A DNA stretch of 64,000 nt from Halobacterium sp. DL1 (GTDB taxonomy: Archaea > Halobacteriota > Halobacteria > Halobacteriales > Halobacteriaceae). The stretch is from positions 248,001-312,000 of the forward strand of contig CP007061.1 of assembly GCA_000230955.3 (NCBI GenBank). The letters are read 5' to 3'. Below the pieces are notes generated by a model, which searched no databases, was not told the DNA's origin, and was given only the letters and a program-made list of their open reading frames with translations. The translations under genes were made by a program, and so were the position numbers. Shown piece after piece: positions 17,925 through 26,447 of this stretch; position 1 is the first letter of the stretch, and each line of letters opens with the position of its first letter.

Positions 17925-20124
17925 CGTCGCTCTCCAAGCGAGCGGCGGGCCTCTCGCCCAGCTTACAGAGTGGCTACTGAATCCAACGTCACCCGAAGGC
18001 GTAGCGGTTTACTTCCTGTTGGTTGTGGCCCTCGGAATCGTCGGTAAACTCCTCTGGACCCGTCACACTGCCGACGACGAACCAGAAGTCGATTTCTCAG
18101 ACGTCCTCGACGAGGAGACACTCGAAGAGGGTCACGCAGAAGGCCAGCTCCTCGACGACATTTCCGAGTCTCACAAGACGGTGACTGCGCCAGCAGCCAT
18201 CGAGTGGGAGACACGAGCCGCACGCGTTGGCGAGCAGTGGACGACGACGCTCTACATCGCTGACTACGCCGACTACCCGAACGATGGCTATCTGAGCGAC
18301 CTTTTCGAGCTGACCGACGTCGAATTCGACCTCACAGCGCACATCACGCCGAAGAATCAGCAGCGAGCGCGGAACGAACTGCAAGACATCGCTGACGACC
18401 TTCAGGTCGACGCCGATCTAGAACAGAGTGTCCGCAGTGCGTACCTCCAGGAGCGAGCAAACGAGGCCGCTGCGACGTACAAGGCTGTCGAGAGCGGCGC
18501 AAACGTCTTCGACCAGGGGATGTTCGTCACGGTTCGTGCCGACAACAAGGACGACCTCAGGGACTCGGTTCAGAAGGTCAAGAGCGCCCTTCGCGACGAC
18601 CCGGCAAACCTCACGCCAAAGACCGCTATCTGTCGGCAGGACCTCGCGCTGCAGTCGGCCGCTCCCATCGGAGACAACGTGTTCGGCCGCGAATCTATCT
18701 CTCTCGGAGGAGCCGTTGGCGCACTGCTCTCGTCACCCCATAACGCGACTATCCTCGAAGAGGGCGGGGTCGAGTTCGGTATCCACAAGGACAACCAGAG
18801 CCCGGTCGTCATCGACCCGTTCGCCCGTGACAACGGATATGCGATGTTCACCGTCGGCGATACTGGGTCTGGGAAATCGTTCGGCTCGAAACAGAACTTC
18901 ATCCGCTCGATCGAGCAGAGCAAGGACCGCATCGGCATCATCCTCGAACCACTCAACAACTGGGCAGGCGTCTCTGAAGCACTCGGTGCGAAACGTATCA
19001 CCGTCGGTGGGACCCTCGGTCTGAATCCCTTGGAGATTCGCCAGACACCCGAGCACGTCCAGCGGGCAATGGGTGAGGACGCGAGCCCGTTCAACGAGAA
19101 GCTCGACGACGCGATGAGCTTCCTGACGAACTTCTTCGCACTGCGGGGTATCTCGCTTGGCGACCGGAGGACGACACTCGAGCTCGGCCTCAAGCGCGCC
19201 TACAAGCGCAACGACATCACCGACGATATCTCGACGCACAGTAACCCCAGCCCGACCATCCGGGATATGATGGACGTCTTCGAGGACATGGTCGACGACC
19301 CCGAGGAGTTCGTCGTTCGTTCCGACGAAGAATCCGGGAAGATTCGCGAGGACGCGACGTGGCTTCTGGACCAGCTTCGCCCCTTCGAGGAGGAGGGTCG
19401 CCACGCCAATCTTGGGAAGTCCTCAGAATTCGATATTCGCAACGAGAAGGTCATCTACCTCGATCTTGCACAACAGGAGGGCAGTGTCGACAGCAGTACA
19501 GCGCTGACGATGCAGTTGCTCATCTCACTCGTGTACGAGCGGGCGAAAGAGACGGACAAGGAGGTCGTGTTCGTCATCGACGAAGCGCGCTATATCATGC
19601 AGGACGCTGCGAGTCTGGCGTTCCTCGAAACGGTGTTTCGCCATCACCGCCACCATGACCTCTCGATCCGGCTCGTCACCCAGACCGTCGACGAGTTCTT
19701 CGAGCACGCCGAGTCCGAAGCCATCCTCGACCAGTGTGCCGTCAAGCAGTTCCATCGGCTGGACGGGATGGACGACCAATGGGCCAACGAGTTCGGTCTG
19801 AACTACGCCCAGATGCGTTACGTGCAGGACGCGGTTCCCGGCAACGAGGACGCTGGGTTCTCCGAGGCGCTCGTCGGCGTCGACGGTGAGTGGCGCGGCA
19901 TCAAGGTTGAGGCGATGCCCAAGGAGAAGCAAGTCATCGACTTCGACCCCACCGAGCGGCGGCGTTCCTCGCTCCCCGGCGCTGGCGAGCAGGCTGTCGA
20001 TACCGACATACAGGAGTTCCGTGAGGAGCTGGAACAGCAAGCGTCGAACGAAGAGTCGAAAGAGACGGAAGCCGTCTCTGCAAAACCTGACGGCGGTTCG
20101 ATGGAGGGGGCAGACAATGCGTGA
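17917..20124 (+). CDS. VirB4/TraC-like conjugation ATPase
   Basis: 735 aa from ATG 17917, which overlaps the upstream stop. One TM helix lies near residues 25-45 (VAVYFLLVVALGIVGKLLW). The ATPase core has Walker A GDTGSGKSFGSKQ near 313-325 and Walker B VVFVIDEARYIM near 550-561, followed by a HHRHHDLSIRLVTQTVDEFF segment typical of VirB4/HerA families. It powers pilus or channel assembly at the membrane. The C-terminal 70 residues are polar and acidic. This is the most secure family call in the transfer region. Confidence 0.9.
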   Translation: MRNVALQASGGPLAQLTEWLLNPTSPEGVAVYFLLVVALGIVGKLLWTRHTADDEPEVDFSDVLDEETLEEGHAEGQLLDDISESHKTVTAPAAIEWETRAARVGEQWTTTLYIADYADYPNDGYLSDLFELTDVEFDLTAHITPKNQQRARNELQDIADDLQVDADLEQSVRSAYLQERANEAAATYKAVESGANVFDQGMFVTVRADNKDDLRDSVQKVKSALRDDPANLTPKTAICRQDLALQSAAPIGDNVFGRESISLGGAVGALLSSPHNATILEEGGVEFGIHKDNQSPVVIDPFARDNGYAMFTVGDTGSGKSFGSKQNFIRSIEQSKDRIGIILEPLNNWAGVSEALGAKRITVGGTLGLNPLEIRQTPEHVQRAMGEDASPFNEKLDDAMSFLTNFFALRGISLGDRRTTLELGLKRAYKRNDITDDISTHSNPSPTIRDMMDVFEDMVDDPEEFVVRSDEESGKIREDATWLLDQLRPFEEEGRHANLGKSSEFDIRNEKVIYLDLAQQEGSVDSSTALTMQLLISLVYERAKETDKEVVFVIDEARYIMQDAASLAFLETVFRHHRHHDLSIRLVTQTVDEFFEHAESEAILDQCAVKQFHRLDGMDDQWANEFGLNYAQMRYVQDAVPGNEDAGFSEALVGVDGEWRGIKVEAMPKEKQVIDFDPTERRRSSLPGAGEQAVDTDIQEFREELEQQASNEESKETEAVSAKPDGGSMEGADNA

Positions 20125-23100
20125 GTATCTCCGAGTCACGCCAACATCAGAAGGCCTCGATCCCGAGGGAATCCCTCGAGTCCTTGAAAGCCTGCACAAA
20201 CTGACGACGGCGGAGTCAACTGGACTCGCGCAGAAGCTGAACCCACTCCACAGTAAGACACCGCTCCGGTTCGAGTTTCTTGCACTATCTGAGGGAGCGG
20301 ACGATCCTGTCGAATTCTTCTACGGCGCCGACGAGCATCTCGACACACTCGAAAAACGCCTTCGTTCGATCTATCCCGAGACGTTCGACATCGAACGCGT
20401 CGACGTCGACGTCGCTTCACGGCTCATTCAGCCAGTCGAATTCACACCAGCAGAGTTCATTGAATACTACGAAGCAGGGCAGCTACAGTACGAATTTAGT
20501 ACCGACGAGCAGCACGAGCTTGGCAGCGAGGAGCGTGACCAAGACCAGACACCAACGACCGAAGCATCCTCCCTTGCAGATGGTGGCGCCACAGTCGACT
20601 CGTCCCATGGCCACTTCGTCGAGATTGGGGAGACGGCGCTTGAGCTTGGATCTCCAAATGCAGTTCCGGACGAGGAGCCACTGACGACACTCGAAAAGCC
20701 AACCGAGATGGCCGAGGGAACGATACTCGCTCGGCCCACCGTCGACGCCGTCTCGCCAGTCGGCGTCCGCTGGTCTGGTTCAGCCACCAGAAAGAAAGAC
20801 TGGATGACGTCGTTGACGCCCTTCGCATTCGGGGACGAAGACGACGGATTGGCTGCTATCGACCAGCCCGGTGCGACTCTCGCGTCACTCGTCGACCACC
20901 TGATGGAGGCGGCGTCACCAGTAGCGTTTCAGGTTGTGTTCCAGCGACGGACAAGCTGGCAGTCCGACGCCGAGATCAGAAAAGAAGATCTTGTCGACGG
21001 ACGGGACACCTTCTTCCAGGAGATCGTTGGCTCCTTCCTCGAGGTCGAAGATCAGCGGGCCAATCACGACGAGAAACAGCTCAGCGAGTCAGTCGCCAAG
21101 CGTATCGAGTATATCGACGCGAAGAATCCCAAGCGGTCATTCACTGCCAACATCAGAGCAGTCGGCGTTCCGACCTGTGACGAAGCCCGCGACGACCTCG
21201 CGGCCCAGATGAACTCGCTTCGTCCCGTGTTCGACCCGATCGACGGCCCCTATTACGAAGTCGAGGGAGAACGACTCCGTGCTGGCGGCTTTCGAGAAAA
21301 GACGAAGGAGAAGAATGCTCAGACAGCCCTCCAGCAGTTACTTGACCGAGAGATTACGGCGGGCCGAGGCAAGACCCGACCGGATTTCGTCCTCAGCGGG
21401 GCGGAACTCGCGAACTTTGTGCTCGTCCCATCCTCCGAGCAACTCACAGTAGAGGGAACACGCGGCACCCGCGCTGAACAGCAAAGCCGGAACCCACTTC
21501 CGTGGCCCAATCCAGACCTGGTTCAACAGTTCCAAGAGGGAATGGCGATCGGGTATGCACTCGATGAGAACGGATCTCCCCAACCGGACCCGATTCGGAT
21601 TCCACCGAATCTCCTAACGACGCACTACGGCCGGTTCGCCTCGACCGGCGGCGGGAAATCGAAGGCGATCATCAACGACGCGCTATCCCTCCGGGAAACG
21701 ACCGGCGGACCCGTCGTGATCGTCGATCCGAAAGGCGACGGCATGTGCGCGAATTACCTTCGCTGCCACTACGAGCGCTTCAACGGGGTGGACGACGTCT
21801 ACCAGTTCCGCGTCCCAGAGACAGTTCCTGCGTTCTCCTTCTTCGACATCCGGCCTGCGCTCAAGGCCGGACGGAACCGTGAAGACGCGATTCAGGACAA
21901 GGTCGACCACTTCCACGACATCATGCGGATGGTCATGGGCCGCGAACAGTACGGACAGGCATTCGTCGCGAACGAGATCCTCAGCTACCTAATCAAGGCG
22001 CTCTTCGACGAGGAATACGGTAGTGACGCCTTCGGCCTCGATGAGCTCTTTGCGGCTGCACTCCAGATGCAACGCGAGCGGACAGTCCCTCCGGTCGCTG
22101 CTGAGAACCAAAATGTCGAGGAGTCGCTGACGCGCCACTTCGAGAAGGATGACCGTCGATTCCAGGTGTCGATGGACGCCGTCGGAAACCGTCTCGACAA
22201 ACTCAGAGAAGACGCGCACCTGCGGCGTATCTTTAGCCACGTTCCGGAACAGGGCGATGACGGCGAATACACCGACAACCGATTCGACTTCCGCGAGTTC
22301 CTCGACGAAGATGCCACGATCCTGTTCGACCTGGGTGATCTCCGTCCGGAGGCACAGCGAGCAATCACACTTCTCCTGTTGAGTAACCTCTGGGACGCGG
22401 TGCAGGTGCGTCGACGTGATGGGAAGACAGACTACGAGAACCTCACCAACCTCATCATCGAGGAGGCAGCTCCCGTCGCCTCAACGAAACTCGTTTCCGA
22501 GCAGCTGCTTCCCCAAGGTCGGTCCTTTGGCCTGAGCATGGGACTGGTGATGCAGTTTCCCGAGCAAGTCAGGAATCGAAGCGAGCGCGCCTACAACGAG
22601 GTCCTCAACAACATCAAGACGAAGCTCATCGGGAACATCTCCATCGAGCGCGACCTCGCCGAGTCACTGGCCCACGAAGACTTGAGTCCGACTGACCTTC
22701 GGAATCGGATCAACACGCTCCCCAGCGGGGAATGGATCGCACAACTCCCGAGCCCGTCATTCGGGGAGACGGGTCCAGCCCCGTTCTCGGTGAAGCCCCT
22801 CCCGATAGCGTCGGGGCATCCAGAAAGCGACGAGCCGCTCTCTGTCGAACAGGAGGACCACTTCGAGACCGTGGCCCTCCCCCGACTGTCCGAGCGTACA
22901 CAGACCCAGTACGGGCTTGCTGAGACCACTAGCGAATCAGCGGCCGGAGAGAACGAGGGATGGGGAAGCAGACCGACGGATGAACAGTCGACATCCACAG
23001 AATCGGCTAGCTCTGTGGACACGACACAGTCGTCGTTCATCGGACAGGCAACCAGTGATTCAGCAGCCGACGAAGAAAACGAAGGAAACGAAGGGGAAGA

Positions 23101-23935
23101 CAGGGACACCACCAACCCGCTCTTTGGAGATCCTGAGTCAGAAGAGCTAGTCGGTGAAGAAGAGGAGACAGCTGTCAACGAGAACGGATTGTCACCAGTA
23201 CAGGCTGGTGGAGTAACCGTCCCAGATGACGAGCTTCGACGGCGCGGGCTTACTCACGACGACATCCGCTTCCTGACCCGCATCCTCGACGTAATGAATC
23301 GTGACGCACCGAATCATGGACTCTTGGATTCAATGAGTGCGTTCAAGAACGACTTTGACGACCTGGACGTGCACCGGCTCGTCGAGCAAGACCTGCTGGA
23401 GGAAGGACGAGCGTGCGGTCGGAAGTACTACACCGTACTCCCGGCAGGGCGAGAACTCCTCGGTCAGAAGCTCAAGGTCGGCCCTGGTCAGGGAGATGTC
23501 GGCGAGAAGACGCCGCACAAGGTTGGTGTGAAGCTGCTCGAACTGTGGTTAGACTCCCGCGACGACGTCGCAAAGGTCGAATCCTACTATGAGTACGATC
23601 AGGAGACGGTGTTCGATGTTGTCGGTCTCGATGCTGACGGGGATCTCGTGTGGGTCGGTGAAGCTGAACTCGCGAGTAATAACAAACACGCGCCGGTCGA
23701 CGACTACGACAAGCAGAGTGCGGTGGATGCGAACGCTGTCTGGGCGTTCAACAGACGCGAGACAGCCGTCGAAGTGCTGGACTGTCTCTCTGAGGCTGAT
23801 CGAATTGAGAGCAGTGTGAATGGGCGTGCAGCCCGGTCGTTCTCGGACATTCGAGAGGCCGTTGAATCGTTCGATGCAGCTGGGCTGACGACGATTCGGA
23901 GCTTCAATAAACTCGACCAGGAGTTCAATTCATGA
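20117..23935 (+). CDS. VirD4/HerA-like coupling ATPase with C-terminal wHTH and nuclease-like domain
   Basis: 1272 aa. The ATPase has Walker A FASTGGGKSKAI near residue 510 and VVIVDPKGDGM shortly after. A Walker B-like LTNLIIEEAAP lies near 778 and LSMGLVMQFPEQV follows. It should pull DNA to the channel. Residues 930-1040 are a low-complexity acidic/Ser linker. A wHTH-like segment (HDDIRFLTRILDVM to YYTVLPAGRELL) and a last domain around 1140-1230 follow, with VFDVVGLDADGDLVWVGEAE resembling the D...ExK core of restriction-like nucleases, though Lys is replaced. ATG 20117 overlaps the VirB4 stop. Confidence 0.8.
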   Translation: MREYLRVTPTSEGLDPEGIPRVLESLHKLTTAESTGLAQKLNPLHSKTPLRFEFLALSEGADDPVEFFYGADEHLDTLEKRLRSIYPETFDIERVDVDVASRLIQPVEFTPAEFIEYYEAGQLQYEFSTDEQHELGSEERDQDQTPTTEASSLADGGATVDSSHGHFVEIGETALELGSPNAVPDEEPLTTLEKPTEMAEGTILARPTVDAVSPVGVRWSGSATRKKDWMTSLTPFAFGDEDDGLAAIDQPGATLASLVDHLMEAASPVAFQVVFQRRTSWQSDAEIRKEDLVDGRDTFFQEIVGSFLEVEDQRANHDEKQLSESVAKRIEYIDAKNPKRSFTANIRAVGVPTCDEARDDLAAQMNSLRPVFDPIDGPYYEVEGERLRAGGFREKTKEKNAQTALQQLLDREITAGRGKTRPDFVLSGAELANFVLVPSSEQLTVEGTRGTRAEQQSRNPLPWPNPDLVQQFQEGMAIGYALDENGSPQPDPIRIPPNLLTTHYGRFASTGGGKSKAIINDALSLRETTGGPVVIVDPKGDGMCANYLRCHYERFNGVDDVYQFRVPETVPAFSFFDIRPALKAGRNREDAIQDKVDHFHDIMRMVMGREQYGQAFVANEILSYLIKALFDEEYGSDAFGLDELFAAALQMQRERTVPPVAAENQNVEESLTRHFEKDDRRFQVSMDAVGNRLDKLREDAHLRRIFSHVPEQGDDGEYTDNRFDFREFLDEDATILFDLGDLRPEAQRAITLLLLSNLWDAVQVRRRDGKTDYENLTNLIIEEAAPVASTKLVSEQLLPQGRSFGLSMGLVMQFPEQVRNRSERAYNEVLNNIKTKLIGNISIERDLAESLAHEDLSPTDLRNRINTLPSGEWIAQLPSPSFGETGPAPFSVKPLPIASGHPESDEPLSVEQEDHFETVALPRLSERTQTQYGLAETTSESAAGENEGWGSRPTDEQSTSTESASSVDTTQSSFIGQATSDSAADEENEGNEGEDRDTTNPLFGDPESEELVGEEEETAVNENGLSPVQAGGVTVPDDELRRRGLTHDDIRFLTRILDVMNRDAPNHGLLDSMSAFKNDFDDLDVHRLVEQDLLEEGRACGRKYYTVLPAGRELLGQKLKVGPGQGDVGEKTPHKVGVKLLELWLDSRDDVAKVESYYEYDQETVFDVVGLDADGDLVWVGEAELASNNKHAPVDDYDKQSAVDANAVWAFNRRETAVEVLDCLSEADRIESSVNGRAARSFSDIREAVESFDAAGLTTIRSFNKLDQEFNS

Positions 23936-24816
23936 GTTGGCGACAAGCGACTCGCGAAGAGATCTACCGGTACTACACCGAGGAGTTTCCCTCATACCGT
24001 GACGAACTTCCGTCGTTCATCACAGCGAAGGGGCCGAAACAGTACGCACTCGCGTTTCGGGAACCCCACCCGGTACGGAAAGACGGAATCCCAGACAAGG
24101 ACTTCATTCGGCGAGATACGTGGCAGACGAACACCGCTGGTGAGCAGACCACTGCAGCGTTTCAGGAGTTCGACGACATCCTCGAGTTCATCCGGCATCC
24201 AGCACGGAATGATCCACTCGGTCGGAGTAACTTTGCGCTCGCAGATCCCGACCTGCTTGACAAACCAGACCCGTGTCCTGATGCAGTCTATTACGCCCTT
24301 GATCACTGGGAACGGCCGTGGGTCCTCCTCGTCGACATCGACGCGAAAGATATCGCCAGGAACCGAGCAGCGGAAACGGTCTTGGAGGGCGTCGCCGACC
24401 GGGACGACGATGCGCTCCTCAACGCCGCAGGAATCCTCGACGCCGCTCCCGAGGGGTATCCGTATGCCTTTGAGGATATCGAACGGGCCATCGAGTACGG
24501 CTTCGAGGTGCGAGATATTTTCGAGGACGACTTCAACGCCGAAGAGACGATGGTGGTGTACAGCGGTCAGGGCGTTCACGTCTACCTCCTCGATACAGAC
24601 CCCGATCATCGGTACGATGCCAAGAGTCGAGAAGTGCTGAACGACCTTCTGCAGGATACCTACGAGATCCCCATCGACCCAGTGGTTACCGCCGACCGTC
24701 GTCGAGTCGCCCGACTCCCGTACTCGTTGCACGCTGATGTCTGTAGCATCGTCACGCCAATTGAGAGTCCGACCTTCGACGTTCAGTCTGCGACACCGGA
24801 GGTGCTCAAGCGATGA
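23932..24816 (+). CDS. PriS-like archaeal primase catalytic subunit
   Basis: 294 aa. VLLVDIDAKD near residue 132-141 carries the DxD catalytic pair. VVYSGQGVHVYLLD near 206-219 matches the SGxGxHV motif of archaeo-eukaryotic primases. RRRVARLPYSLHADVCSIV near 255-273 matches the C-terminal R-LP-SLH motif of PriS. It would synthesise primers, probably for complementary-strand synthesis after DNA transfer. It is linked by ATGA overlaps to the coupling ATPase before it and the PriL-like gene after it. It is shorter than chromosomal PriS (about 380 aa in haloarchaea) and has a divergent N-terminus. Confidence 0.85.
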   Translation: MSWRQATREEIYRYYTEEFPSYRDELPSFITAKGPKQYALAFREPHPVRKDGIPDKDFIRRDTWQTNTAGEQTTAAFQEFDDILEFIRHPARNDPLGRSNFALADPDLLDKPDPCPDAVYYALDHWERPWVLLVDIDAKDIARNRAAETVLEGVADRDDDALLNAAGILDAAPEGYPYAFEDIERAIEYGFEVRDIFEDDFNAEETMVVYSGQGVHVYLLDTDPDHRYDAKSREVLNDLLQDTYEIPIDPVVTADRRRVARLPYSLHADVCSIVTPIESPTFDVQSATPEVLKR

Positions 24817-26324
24817 CCCGGTCGACGCCTGTCGAGGACGAGAGTACCGCCTATCGCGTTGCGACGCTCCCACTCGAATACGGCACGGCACGCATCAATC
24901 AGCTGTTCACGCGCGGCTACAACCGCTATATCGTCGACGATGAAGACCAACCGGAAGATTTGTTGAACGATCTCGAGCGATTCGGGACGGCGGCGTTCAA
25001 AGAAGACGTCAGGGCCAACGCCGCAGAGGAACCCTTCGTCGACGAACCTGGAACACTCGCCGTTCTCGCGACGTTGAGCGCAGTCTGCGTCAAGGCGCAC
25101 CCGAAGTTCGAGCACGCCCCACCGCGAACGGTGCAGGTCCTCTACGATATTCGCGAGCTCTACGTCAACAATCTCGCCTCTCTCCTTCGAGAATTCGGTG
25201 ACGGGAGTCTCCAACAGGATATCGCAGAGGTGCTGTACGCGAAAGACCCTGGAGAGGACGGACCACACCCCGGTCGCGTTTGTACGGGGATCAAAGAGAT
25301 GCCCGAGTTCGGTGACGGATTGTATCTCGAAATCCCGATGGCCGCAGCATCGAGGAAGTGCCTCGTTCACGCCGATACTGAGACCGGAGAAGCCGGGGAA
25401 CTGCTCACTCGCGTCAAGAACAACTGCCTCTATGTGCCCGTCGGTGATTTCGACACGAAGTATCGCGAGTACGCCAGACGTGCGTTCAAGAAGCTCCTGC
25501 GGGTCCAGGAGGAGAACCTCTCTGAAGACCAGCTGACGTGGCTAACGACGAATGAGTCGGCCATCACAGAGCGTATCGATCGCTTCATCGAGACGGGACA
25601 CCACGAACGAATCTGGAGAGATTGGAACCCCGGTGAACGGACCATCCGTGTGCTCCGGGACGCGATTCGAGACGCTCCAGACGAGGTCGTCTCACTAGGG
25701 GAGTTCCACTCGGCGAAGGAGCTGTTTGAAGCAGTGGAGGCGTACGATCCAGAAGCGGGCTGGAAGCGAGACGTGTGTAATCGCATCTCAAGTCCTCGAA
25801 GTCTCGGGAATCTCCTTGCATCTCAACGCGATCACCGGAATCTCACTATCCGACAGCACGGAAATACGAACCACTACCGGATTCAGGAGTCTTCGCGTGG
25901 CGTCCAGCCCCTCGACGTCGAGGCAATCGAAGACCTATTCGAACTCCCCTGTATGGCGAATATGGCCGAACGCCTCCACGAGAAAAAGCCAGTCCGAAAG
26001 GACCTGTACAACTTCGCCCGGATGGTGATGTGGCTTCCCCAGTACCAGGATAGTGAACTCGAAACGATTGTCACAGACCTCAAGGACGTCTTCTCGCGAT
26101 GGCCTTGGTACGACGAGCAGGTCACCGATTACCAGATTCGCTACGAGTTCTCGAATACGATTTGGGGCGACACCCCGCTTCCGATGAACTGCGACAACGA
26201 CGATATACAGCGGTACTGCATCGGTCAGGAGCAGTGCCCCTACTCGATCTGGGGGAGCCTTCCATTCCCGGATGAGATGTATGACCAATTGGATAAAGAC
26301 GGCTCTACGGGGGAAGAATTCTAA
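24813..26324 (+). CDS. PriL-like primase large subunit
   Basis: 503 aa. The C-terminal third has the PriL-CTD pattern: a Cys in LFELPCMANMAERL (about 379), helical VRKDLYNFARMVMWLP, then YDEQVTDYQIRYEF, and three further Cys in PMNCDNDD and RYCIGQEQC. These four cysteines are placed as in the 4Fe-4S cluster of archaeal and eukaryotic primase large subunits. The N-terminal half, with LPLEYGTARINQL and long helices, is consistent with PriL-NTD. It pairs with the PriS-like protein, and the middle (about 240-340) contains an inserted helical region. The stop is followed by a 123-bp gap with a TATA box for the next gene. Confidence 0.78.
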   Translation: MTRSTPVEDESTAYRVATLPLEYGTARINQLFTRGYNRYIVDDEDQPEDLLNDLERFGTAAFKEDVRANAAEEPFVDEPGTLAVLATLSAVCVKAHPKFEHAPPRTVQVLYDIRELYVNNLASLLREFGDGSLQQDIAEVLYAKDPGEDGPHPGRVCTGIKEMPEFGDGLYLEIPMAAASRKCLVHADTETGEAGELLTRVKNNCLYVPVGDFDTKYREYARRAFKKLLRVQEENLSEDQLTWLTTNESAITERIDRFIETGHHERIWRDWNPGERTIRVLRDAIRDAPDEVVSLGEFHSAKELFEAVEAYDPEAGWKRDVCNRISSPRSLGNLLASQRDHRNLTIRQHGNTNHYRIQESSRGVQPLDVEAIEDLFELPCMANMAERLHEKKPVRKDLYNFARMVMWLPQYQDSELETIVTDLKDVFSRWPWYDEQVTDYQIRYEFSNTIWGDTPLPMNCDNDDIQRYCIGQEQCPYSIWGSLPFPDEMYDQLDKDGSTGEEF

Positions 26325-26383
26325 TCCTTCTGGGGGAATCATCAGGAGTTAGGACTGACGAAGCCTGTATTGAAGTTCTCAGT

Positions 26384-26391
26384 GTATAAAA
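26384..26391 (+). promoter_or_regulatory. TATA box upstream of the beta-repeat protein
   Basis: GTATAAAA lies 57-64 nt before the GTG at 26448. Transcription should start near 26412, giving a leader of about 36 nt. It marks a new transcription unit after the transfer operon. Confidence 0.5.
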
Positions 26392-26447
26392 TCAGGGGAC
26401 GAAATTGATCATGCAGTCCTTCCCGCAAGGCGCTGGCTAGTCTCTCC

